Shown here: positions 1 to 6,442 of the stretch, in pieces
How positions within the stretch are numbered: position 1 is the first letter of the stretch
Layout of the letters: each line of letters begins with the position of its first letter
Assembly (NCBI GenBank): GCA_013695195.1
Contig: JACDAY010000296.1
Location: 1-7,924 of the forward strand
Origin: Blastocatellia bacterium
Lineage (GTDB): Bacteria; Acidobacteriota; Blastocatellia; Pyrinomonadales; Pyrinomonadaceae
Direction: 5' to 3'
DNA length: 7,924 nucleotides
Program-made: the position numbers and the translations under genes
Notes under the pieces: model-generated
What the model was told of the DNA's origin: nothing
Seen by the model: only the letters and a program-made list of their open reading frames with translations
Databases searched by the model: none

Positions 1-152
1 ACTTCACCCTGTGCCACGTTCAAACTCACATCATCGACAACGCGGCGGCGGCCGTATGTCTTTTGAAGGTGAGCCGCAGACAAAGATTTAGTTAGAAAGT
101 GATTGTTGTTTCCGTTGGAAGCTGCGGGTGGCAATTGATTTAAGGAGCTCAC
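1..152 (-). CDS. lptB: LptB, LPS-export ABC transporter ATPase (N-terminal fragment, cut by window edge)
   Basis: Only about 50 N-terminal codons are in the window; the gene continues past position 1. The readable part includes SLSAAHLQKTYGRRRVVDDV, then a run ending in QGEV. This matches the opening beta strands and A-loop region of LptB, the cytoplasmic ATPase that powers lipopolysaccharide extraction by the LptB2FGC complex. The Walker A motif would come just beyond the edge, so ATPase function is inferred. It lies directly downstream of the LptC/LptA gene, which is strong contextual support. The start is uncertain. No in-frame ATG exists; candidates are GTG at 152-150, TTG at 134-132 and TTG at 83-81, and none has a clear ribosome binding site. 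The GTG gives an Asn-rich extension before the conserved domain, and the last TTG gives a length closer to typical LptB. A generic ABC ATPase is the alternative, less likely given the neighbour. Confidence 0.85.
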   Translation of the reverse strand, partial: MSSLNQLPPAASNGNNNHFLTKSLSAAHLQKTYGRRRVVDDVSLNVAQGE

Positions 153-163
153 GTTGATTGTTA

Positions 164-2806
164 CTAGTTATTCTTAACTTTGTAAACCGATCTCGTTCTT
201 CCGGCCGCATTTTGTTTCGATTTCCCTTCGCTGACGATTCGATTTTCACGTAAATAAACCGTCATCTGCCCGCCTTGCGAAGAGCCGGTTTCAGCATCTT
301 CGACTCGAGCGGGACTTCCCCGCAGAACGACGCTTTCGTCGGATGCAACATATTGAGCAAAATCGGCGCTGGCACGGCGATTTGGCTGCGTAATCAAAAC
401 GTTAGTCTCAATGTCCGTGCGGGCGACTTCATTCGTCTCTGTTAGAAATACATTTGCGGCACCGCCGGTAATCCGGTCGGTTCCCTGACGAATATCGACG
501 TCTTTTTCGTAGTGGAGAATGCGACTCTCGTGATTATATGTCATTTTCTTTGCCGACGCATATACCGGGACAGTAGTTTCCTTGCCGTTTTCCTTGCGTT
601 TAGCGTTATATAGAAGACTCTGCACATTACCATCGACGTGAAGCTGTCCCTGTTTTTGCATTAACAAAAGTCGATCGCCCCGCAAATAGTTATTATCCTG
701 CCAGCCGCGGGCGTTGCCGGAGTACATTCCGGTTTCAGCCCGATGGTCGAACTCTCCGGCATCGGCAGTTATATAAACGGGTTTATCGCCTTTCCCGAAA
801 GGAGTCGCGCCGCCCGTATTCTTCTGGCTGTAATAAGTCGTGCTAGTTCCGCCGCGCAGAAATGATTTTTCATTTCTGGTGTCCCAATCAATTTCTTTCG
901 CCTTCGCCCGTGCTCTTGAATCCCAAACTGTCGGCTCGCCGCCGCGCAGCCTGACGGTTTCATCGCCTGCAGTGAAAGAAATCTGATCGGCGATCGCGTT
1001 TCGCTCAAGCTCGGTAAACTTTGCGTCGCCCGATGCATCCAGTTTTTCGACATCCTTCGTCTGCTGATTAAAAGAAGCGGTAAGTTTATCGGCGATGATC
1101 GTTTGTGTGCCGCGATCTGCTGCAGGCATTGTTGGTACGCGGACTGTTTTTGTCTTTACACCCGCTATGCAGTTTTTCGCATTATTGCCGGACGCGAAAA
1201 ACTCGCAATCGAATCGCGGCGCATTTATTGTCGTTTTATAATTTTGCTCTGCGGAGCGCAGCGGTTCTACGAAGAGCTCGGCGTTACCGACCGCTTCCGC
1301 TTTTTGCAGGTCTTTTCCACTGGTATTAAAAAAAGTTTTGACCGAGTCTGCGGTAATTCGCTTATTTGCCGAATCAGGTGCGTTGTCCGGTACATTCAAC
1401 TGAATCGTTGTCCGCCCATCGGTCTGCATTCTTTCCAAAAGGCCGTCCCCTTTGAAAAATACGTTAATGGCTTTCGGCGAGGAAAGCGTTACTTTTGCAT
1501 ATTCAACAGGATTTGAAGGGGTAAGAACGGCAGTACCGGAGCCAATCAAATTGGCGTTTAACAGCTTTTGCATGTCATTGAAAGCCGCGTTCAATTCGTT
1601 CCCGGATATCTCGGTCGTGCGGTCGGCATTTGACTGCTTTAAATAAGCATTTCCCCGGACATGCGAATTCTTGAGTTTTCTGTTCGCAAATAATTCCGCG
1701 GTAATATTGTCGCCTTTGATCAGATCGCTGCCCTGCGTGATCTCAGCTTCGCCGTTCAGAAATATTTTGCCGTTTGTTTGCTCGTATATGGCGGTGTTTG
1801 AACGGATGTTCGTAGGCGTGTCGTCTTCTACAGTTACAATATGGACGCCATTTTTCAGATCAAACCGATCGATATCTTTTTCGTAAAGCGCATAGCCTGA
1901 ACTGATTTTCGTCGGCTTGCCGTCGGACTGTCTCGTATCGATTTGTACGTTTTCGAACAACTCAAGCTTTTTTACATCGCGGCTTCCTTCGTTTTTCTCG
2001 ATAAGAAAAACATTTGCCCGGCCGGATCGAACGTCCGCAGTCTGGGACGCGTTGTTTGTTTTATTCCTCGATGTAAGTCTGATAGTTACACCGTCGTGCA
2101 ATTCGATCTTTTCGTTTAGCTGGTCGTAAACGGCATGGCCGGAGTTCAGTTTGGCCGAACTGATATTCGATTGTGCAAGTTCGGATGATTCAAATGTCTC
2201 GACCTCGACATCACGCAGCAGCTCCAGTCTCTTTTCCCTGACTTTGACAATAGCACCTGTCGATCTTCCGCGAACATTTTCTCTCTCGAATTCGATATGC
2301 TCTTCGGCCACGGCGGTTTCGTCTTCCCTTTTATACGTTACAAGAGCGGTTTTAATATTCAGCGAATCGCGGGTTTGAATATTTACATCTCCGGTAAAGT
2401 AAGCCGTAAAATTCTTATTTTCTGCCGGGATATAAACTGCTTTTTGAGCAGTGATCTTGTCTGAGGTTGTCCCGCCGCTTTCATCAAAAACCTGTAGAAA
2501 GACATTCTCCAGTTCCATGTGGTTATCTGAAAACGTGGTTGCTTTGTCGGCTTTGATATAATATTTGACTACGTCGCCGTCCATTTCGCTGCGCTCGTAT
2601 CCGTTGATGGACGCGACTACATCCTGTGACAAGGAAGTAGGAAAGCCCTTCATTCTGAATTCAGGATTATTTCGCGCGCGGTAAAAACCGACGCCGATCG
2701 CCAGAACTGTAAACGCCAGCATGACTATCGCCCCAAAACGAAAAAGTACAGGCATTTTCGCGCGCAGCTGAAATTTCTTTATATTTTTAACGTTGTTCTC
2801 AGGCAC
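164..2806 (-). CDS. LptC/LptA (OstA-like) fusion protein, membrane-anchored periplasmic LPS-transport protein
   Basis: An 880-residue protein predicted to carry lipopolysaccharide from the inner membrane across the periplasm. A basic N-terminus (to about residue 17) precedes one hydrophobic segment at about 20-41, which should anchor it with the rest in the periplasm. Residues about 55-205 look like LptC: a beta-rich run with KYYIKADKAT, then ITAQKAVY and FTGDVNI. Residues about 222-837 hold some ten LptA/OstA-like units with the recurring pattern 'S/T-x-A-x-Y ... G-x-A/V-x-I', such as SGHAVYDQLNEKIELHDGV and SGYALYEKDIDRFDLKNGV. The end, VLRGSPARVED then MTVYLRENRIVSEG, resembles the LptA C-terminus. 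E. coli LptC and LptA are about 190 and 185 residues, so this is more than twice their sum. The GTG start overlaps the recJ stop; an alternative ATG at residue 18 would keep the membrane segment. lptB follows, so the two are probably cotranscribed. Family assignment is firm; the exact bridge role is inference. Confidence 0.88.
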   Translation of the reverse strand: MPENNVKNIKKFQLRAKMPVLFRFGAIVMLAFTVLAIGVGFYRARNNPEFRMKGFPTSLSQDVVASINGYERSEMDGDVVKYYIKADKATTFSDNHMELENVFLQVFDESGGTTSDKITAQKAVYIPAENKNFTAYFTGDVNIQTRDSLNIKTALVTYKREDETAVAEEHIEFERENVRGRSTGAIVKVREKRLELLRDVEVETFESSELAQSNISSAKLNSGHAVYDQLNEKIELHDGVTIRLTSRNKTNNASQTADVRSGRANVFLIEKNEGSRDVKKLELFENVQIDTRQSDGKPTKISSGYALYEKDIDRFDLKNGVHIVTVEDDTPTNIRSNTAIYEQTNGKIFLNGEAEITQGSDLIKGDNITAELFANRKLKNSHVRGNAYLKQSNADRTTEISGNELNAAFNDMQKLLNANLIGSGTAVLTPSNPVEYAKVTLSSPKAINVFFKGDGLLERMQTDGRTTIQLNVPDNAPDSANKRITADSVKTFFNTSGKDLQKAEAVGNAELFVEPLRSAEQNYKTTINAPRFDCEFFASGNNAKNCIAGVKTKTVRVPTMPAADRGTQTIIADKLTASFNQQTKDVEKLDASGDAKFTELERNAIADQISFTAGDETVRLRGGEPTVWDSRARAKAKEIDWDTRNEKSFLRGGTSTTYYSQKNTGGATPFGKGDKPVYITADAGEFDHRAETGMYSGNARGWQDNNYLRGDRLLLMQKQGQLHVDGNVQSLLYNAKRKENGKETTVPVYASAKKMTYNHESRILHYEKDVDIRQGTDRITGGAANVFLTETNEVARTDIETNVLITQPNRRASADFAQYVASDESVVLRGSPARVEDAETGSSQGGQMTVYLRENRIVSEGKSKQNAAGRTRSVYKVKNN
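296..2143 (-). repeat. Protein-level array of about ten diverged OstA/LptA-like units
   Basis: Residues about 222-837 of the LptC/LptA protein repeat a short beta-strand theme. Units begin near residues 222 (SGHAVYDQ), 303 (SGYALYEK), 336 (SNTAIYEQ), 401 (SGNELNAAF), 485 (TADSVKTFF), 571 (IADKLTASF), 606 (ADQISFTA), 680 (TADAGEFDH), 751 (SAKKMTYNH) and 813 (SADFAQYVA). Each is usually followed some 15-25 residues later by a glycine-containing strand such as GNAELFV, GDAKFTE, GNARGWQ or RGSPARV. Spacing varies from about 33 to 85 residues, and the DNA itself is not visibly repeated. This points to old duplications or fold-driven similarity rather than a recent expansion. Unit boundaries are judged by eye. 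Confidence 0.6.
2799..2806 (-). other. recJ stop / lptC-lptA start overlap
   Basis: The RecJ TGA stop (2801-2799) lies inside the first codons of the next gene, whose GTG start is at 2806-2804, giving an 8-base overlap in a different frame. There is no good ribosome binding site before the GTG (only a weak AGACAG). Initiation by ribosomes that have just finished recJ is therefore plausible. If the ATG at residue 18 (2755-2753) is the true start, the overlap disappears. Confidence 0.6.
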
Positions 2807-4511
2807 CTGTCTGATTATCTGCTCTTAAATCCTCGACGACAAGCTGCAGCCGGGAATTTCCCTGCCATATATTTGCCTCGGGCGTGTAAGCTAGTTCGAT
2901 GCGGGATTCGGGATGCAGAGTTCGCTCTTTTGATTTCTCCACGCCGTCCCACCAGACCGCCTCAAATTGCCTGCCCGTTTCATCATAAAGACGCATTTTA
3001 AGGTGTTTTTGCTTCATTACAAACGGTGAATCCCGCAGGAATAAACCCCGCGTCACGAAAATCGGCTTTGGATTTCCCGCTCCAAAAGGCTCGAAGCATC
3101 TAAGCTCTTCAACCAATTTCAGATTAAGCGTCTGCGGCGTAATGACAGCATCGATTTTTAGCTCCGGGATTAGATCATCATCCAAAAGTACATCGCCTGC
3201 ATGTCGATTGAGACTTTCCCTCAGCGATCCAATATTTTCGACTTTGATCTTCATCCCCGCAGCTGCGGCGTGCCCGCCGAACTGTTCGAAAAGCTCCGGA
3301 CAGCTTTCAAGGGCATTTAGCAGGTGATAATTGGCGATACTCCGCGCGCTGCCGTGCGCAAAACCGTTCTCAATCGACAGGACGATCGTTGGCCGATAAA
3401 GCTTTTCGGCGATCTTTGACGCGGCCAGGCCTATCACTCCACGGTGCCAATTTTCACCGGCCACCACGACGAAATTTTGACTGCCGAGATCTTTCGCCTC
3501 AAACAGCGCGAGTTCGGTAATTTGCTGCTGAACCTGCTGCCGTTCGCGATTTCGGCTGTCTAAAATTCCGGCGAGTTTACGGGCTTCGTTAAAATCTTCG
3601 CACTCAAATAATTCGACGACATGCCGGGCGACGTCCATCCTTCCGGCGGCATTTATTCTGGGCGCGATCCGAAATCCGATATGATAACTCGTCATATCCG
3701 AACGGCATTCCGCAACCTCCATCAAAGCTTTCAGCCCGATATTTTTTGTAGTAGAGAGGTCTTTCAAGCCCAGCGAAACTATGGCGCGGTTTTCGCCGGT
3801 CAGCTGCATTACGTCCGCCACTGTCCCGATAGCCGCGATCTTTAGAAAGCTGTTGGCCAGATGTTCCTTGCCCTTCTCCCTGAGTAAAGCATGCGCGAGT
3901 TTGAATGCAACGCCAACGCCCGCGAGGTTTTTGTCGGGATAGGGACAGCCAGGCTGATTCGGATTAACCACCGCGACCGCCGGAGGATTTCCACGTATTT
4001 CATCGGAAAGATGGTGGTCGGTAACGATGAAATCCAACCCATTGTCTCTCGCCCATTCGAGCGGCTCGAAACTCCGAATGCCGCAATCCACGCTGATAGC
4101 AAGGCTAAAGCCTTTGGCCTGCGCTTTTTCAAGAGCCGGGATGTTGATCCCGTAACCTTCGGTGAATCGATTTGGAACGTGAAAACCGGTTTCGGCACCC
4201 AGGATCTGAAGCGTTTTTCGCAAAAGCACAGTTCCCGTCGTGCCATCGACATCGTAATCGCCCCAGATCAGAATTTTCTCTTTGTTTTCAAGCGCCTTCA
4301 AAATCCGCTGGACTGCTTCCTTCATTCCCATGAGTAGAAACGGCTCGTGCAGATCACTGAATTGCGGATTTAGAAATTTGTGAGCCGATTGTTTCGTATC
4401 GTGCCCACGCGAGATCAGCAGCGCCGCGATCAAGGGTGAAACGTTTATCAAATCCTTGAAAGCCCTGACTTTCTCGTAATCGTGTTTTCGAATCGTCCAG
4501 CGCTTTGTCAT
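2799..4511 (-). CDS. recJ: Single-stranded-DNA-specific 5'-3' exonuclease RecJ
   Basis: A 570-residue cytoplasmic nuclease of the DHH superfamily, close to the 577 residues of E. coli RecJ. It degrades single-stranded DNA 5' to 3' in recombination (RecF pathway), mismatch and base-excision repair. All core metal-binding motifs are visible: DYDVDG at 85-90, SVDCG at 140-144, the DHH triad at 165-167, and GTVAD at 229-233. NAAGR follows at 287-291. The DHHA1 domain spans about 345-425 with HRGVIGLAASK, HGSAR (386-390) and the GGHAAAAG signature (412-419). A C-terminal OB-like domain follows from about 455, with FEPFGAGNPKPIF. No key residue is missing. The ATG at 4511 begins a typical RecJ N-terminus (RWTIRKHDYEKV), although no ribosome binding site is seen upstream. 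It starts 73 bases after uppP and its 3' end overlaps the LptC/LptA gene. Confidence in family and function is high. Confidence 0.96.
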   Translation of the reverse strand: MTKRWTIRKHDYEKVRAFKDLINVSPLIAALLISRGHDTKQSAHKFLNPQFSDLHEPFLLMGMKEAVQRILKALENKEKILIWGDYDVDGTTGTVLLRKTLQILGAETGFHVPNRFTEGYGINIPALEKAQAKGFSLAISVDCGIRSFEPLEWARDNGLDFIVTDHHLSDEIRGNPPAVAVVNPNQPGCPYPDKNLAGVGVAFKLAHALLREKGKEHLANSFLKIAAIGTVADVMQLTGENRAIVSLGLKDLSTTKNIGLKALMEVAECRSDMTSYHIGFRIAPRINAAGRMDVARHVVELFECEDFNEARKLAGILDSRNRERQQVQQQITELALFEAKDLGSQNFVVVAGENWHRGVIGLAASKIAEKLYRPTIVLSIENGFAHGSARSIANYHLLNALESCPELFEQFGGHAAAAGMKIKVENIGSLRESLNRHAGDVLLDDDLIPELKIDAVITPQTLNLKLVEELRCFEPFGAGNPKPIFVTRGLFLRDSPFVMKQKHLKMRLYDETGRQFEAVWWDGVEKSKERTLHPESRIELAYTPEANIWQGNSRLQLVVEDLRADNQTGA

Positions 4512-4584
4512 TTGTTGTTTTTTCGCAAATTTTGGAGTATTTCGCGGTTATAATTCATAAGCCCGATAATTCGCGACAGACTAA

Positions 4585-5475
4585 TTATATTTGAGGAGTG
4601 AGAAATCCCTGCCAAAGTAAAACCAAAATGACCGAGCCGAGTATGAGACGATAAACGATAAAAATCGCTGTCGAACGTTTTCGCAGGAAAGCAATAAGAA
4701 ACCAGATTGCAACGTAACCGACAACAGCAGATACAACAGTAGCGACAAACAGCGGCATAAAGCTGTCTTGCGGGAGAATGGCCCAGGCCTCTCTTAATTG
4801 GAGCAGTCCGCTTGCCGTAATAGCAGGAATAGAGAGCAAAAAGGAAAATCTGGCAGCGGTTTCACGCGTTTGGCCTGCAAAAAGCCCGCCCATTATCGTC
4901 GAACCCGAACGGCTTGCTCCCGGCATCAAAGCCAAAACCTGTGCAAGTCCGACAGCTATCGCATCGCCGAGACCCAGATTTCGCATTCTTTTGCGTTGGC
5001 TGCCGAGCAGTTCGGCTAATGCCAGCATAATCGCGATAGCTATGAGCATTGTGGCAATAAACCACAAATTCTTGGTTCCCTCGCCTTCGATAAAATCCTT
5101 GTAAACGAAACCGACGATCCCGATTGGAATCGAGCCTATAATGATCAGCCATCCAAGCCACGCCTCTTCCGACAGCCAGATCGGCCGGACTCCGTGCGTG
5201 CCTGAATACCTCATCCCTCGTTTACGGGTTACTAAAGCCCAATGATCGCGTATAAATGCCGATACAATGCTGACAATATCGGATGCAAAATAAACGAAAA
5301 CCGCCGCGAGCGTGCCAAGTTGGATCACCGCCATTGTCGCCGTTATCTGCTCGGCATTCCCGTTATAGAGATTTGTCCAACGGCTCACAAAAACCAGATG
5401 CGCAGTCGAGCTGATAGGTATAAACTCGGTCAGCCCCTGGACGATTCCGAGGATAATTGCCTGTAAAAAACTCAT
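4585..5475 (-). CDS. uppP: Undecaprenyl-diphosphate phosphatase UppP (BacA family)
   Basis: A 296-residue integral inner-membrane phosphatase. It removes one phosphate from undecaprenyl diphosphate, regenerating the lipid carrier for peptidoglycan and O-antigen synthesis; overexpression of family members gives bacitracin resistance. Both signature regions are present: the N-terminal (E/Q)GLTEF-PISST-H motif, seen as QGLTEFIPISSTAHL at 13-27 with E17 and H26, and PGASRSG at 185-191 with S188 and R189. A conserved YR pair lies at 275-276 in the last helix. About seven or eight hydrophobic segments can be read, for example near 48-66, 107-125, 136-154, 207-222 and 239-262. A hydrophilic stretch at about 76-104 (RKRGMRYSGTHG and flanks) makes one loop longer than in E. 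coli UppP, which I recall also for some other bacteria. Length is near the family norm of about 270. The ATG at 5475 is preceded by a pyrimidine-rich stretch with no ribosome binding site. It lies between the dehydrogenase and recJ, same strand. Confidence 0.95.
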   Translation of the reverse strand: MSFLQAIILGIVQGLTEFIPISSTAHLVFVSRWTNLYNGNAEQITATMAVIQLGTLAAVFVYFASDIVSIVSAFIRDHWALVTRKRGMRYSGTHGVRPIWLSEEAWLGWLIIIGSIPIGIVGFVYKDFIEGEGTKNLWFIATMLIAIAIMLALAELLGSQRKRMRNLGLGDAIAVGLAQVLALMPGASRSGSTIMGGLFAGQTRETAARFSFLLSIPAITASGLLQLREAWAILPQDSFMPLFVATVVSAVVGYVAIWFLIAFLRKRSTAIFIVYRLILGSVILVLLWQGFLTPQI

Positions 5476-5549
5476 AGAAGAAGAGATTGAGTTATCGCAA
5501 AGTATTTATGAATGAATGGCAGGGCCTATATTAATCTATCACAAACAAC

Positions 5550-6377
5550 CTATACACGGAATGTTGCCCGGCTCGCGATTCGGTCATAAAGCCGGGCAGG
5601 AAGAAATCGCCCGGCCCGCACAATGGCCGCGAGCTGCCAGGGGAATGCGGCAAACTTCTTCTTTCTTTCAATTGCCTTCAAAAAATGCGGAATAGCATCG
5701 TCAAGCTCCATGAGAAACGGCATTTTGTTATTGCGGCCCGATGTCAGCGGCGTCTTTATAAATCCCGGCTGGATAATTGTTATATCGATGCCATGCTGTT
5801 GCACATCCAGCCGGACACTTTCGAAAAAGGCCGTCATTCCAGCTTTGCTGGCAGAATAGGCTGCTGATTTAGGCAGCCCGCGAAAGCCTGCAAGACTCGA
5901 AATCGCAACAAGCTGTCCTCTTCCGCGCTCAAGCATTTCGGGCAAAACGGCGGAAACGGCGTTAACCGCGCCCATCAAATTAACGTCCAGCACTTTCTTG
6001 ACGGCTTTTGGCTCAAAACTTCGCGTTTCCGGATCATTGCCGCCGATCCCCGCGTTTGCGATCAAAATATCAACATGGCCAAACTCTTGTCGTAATTTAT
6101 CTCCCGCTTTACGAACAGCTTCGGCGTCAGTTACATCATAAGCAAATATTCGGGCAGCTCCGCCCGCCGATTCACACTTTTCGGCAATCTCCCGAAGCAG
6201 GTTTTCACGCCGGGCAAGCAGCCCAAGCACAGCCCCGCGCTTTGCCATCGCAACCGCCAAGCCTTCGCCGATCCCGCTTGATGCACCGGTTAAGAACACC
6301 ACTTTACCCTTCCAGATCATACACAGGCTGCCATTTTTTAGATATGCCGGTAAGTCACTCCGGGGCGTAGAATTCAT
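5550..6377 (-). CDS. Short-chain dehydrogenase/reductase (SDR), NAD(P)-dependent, substrate unknown
   Basis: A 275-residue classical SDR with a single Rossmann domain, probably cytoplasmic. The nucleotide-binding motif TGASSGIG is at 30-37, DVTD at 81-84, NAG at 108-110 and the structural Asn at 133. The catalytic set is S161, Y174 and K178 (YSASK), followed by PGFIKTPLT at 204-212. Two arginines after the second beta strand (R56, R57) favour NADP(H) over NAD(H), which is inference. The C-terminal tail, with FPWQLAAIVRAGRFLP, resembles the uncharacterised YbbO-like SDR group and carries a basic, hydrophobic end. Nothing in the sequence identifies the substrate. The start is debatable. The ATG at 6377 adds 19 residues ahead of the usual SDR start and has only a weak GAGA-type site; the ATG at 6320 (residue 20, MIWKGKVVFLTGAS) fits family alignment better. 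The gene lies 65 bases after the RNase J stop and 74 before uppP. Confidence 0.9.
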   Translation of the reverse strand: MNSTPRSDLPAYLKNGSLCMIWKGKVVFLTGASSGIGEGLAVAMAKRGAVLGLLARRENLLREIAEKCESAGGAARIFAYDVTDAEAVRKAGDKLRQEFGHVDILIANAGIGGNDPETRSFEPKAVKKVLDVNLMGAVNAVSAVLPEMLERGRGQLVAISSLAGFRGLPKSAAYSASKAGMTAFFESVRLDVQQHGIDITIIQPGFIKTPLTSGRNNKMPFLMELDDAIPHFLKAIERKKKFAAFPWQLAAIVRAGRFLPARLYDRIASRATFRV

Positions 6378-6442
6378 CAGGTTCTCACTGTAAAATGCGA
6401 ATTACCTGAATTTCTTTATGCGGAGGAGTTGCATCCTTGTTT

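Noticed and set aside
142..175. AAGGAG followed by a TTG on the plus strand between the lpt genes
   Set aside because: The frame ends after seven codons (TAA at 175-177) and overlaps the 3' end of the LptC/LptA gene; too short to support as a gene.
988..1000. GCGATCGC palindrome resembling the cyanobacterial HIP1 octamer
   Set aside because: I noticed a single copy inside a coding region; HIP1 is meaningful only when highly repeated.
1103..1516. Open frame of 137 codons on the plus strand inside the LptC/LptA gene
   Set aside because: It is antisense to a continuous, well-supported coding region; its translation is Cys/Phe/Arg-rich with no domain-like pattern.
3891..4337. Open frame of 148 codons on the plus strand inside recJ
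   Set aside because: It is antisense to the catalytic domain of a clear RecJ, has no recognisable protein motif, and is explained by the codon bias of the real gene.
4512..4584. Imperfect inverted repeat (CGCGAATTAT ... ATAACCGCG) and TATAAC box between uppP and recJ
   Set aside because: The stem is broken by mismatches with no T-run after it, so it is not a convincing terminator. No matching -35 element lies at 16-18 bases from the TATAAC, so no promoter is called.
5476..5549. AT-rich spacer between the SDR gene and uppP as a promoter or terminator
   Set aside because: AT-rich hexamers are present, but no pair with acceptable spacing and no hairpin could be read.
6378..6442. Ten-codon frame (ATG at about 6433) and TTGAAA box between RNase J and the SDR gene
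   Set aside because: The peptide is too short to support, and the nearest -10-like box is about 20 bases from TTGAAA, outside normal spacing.
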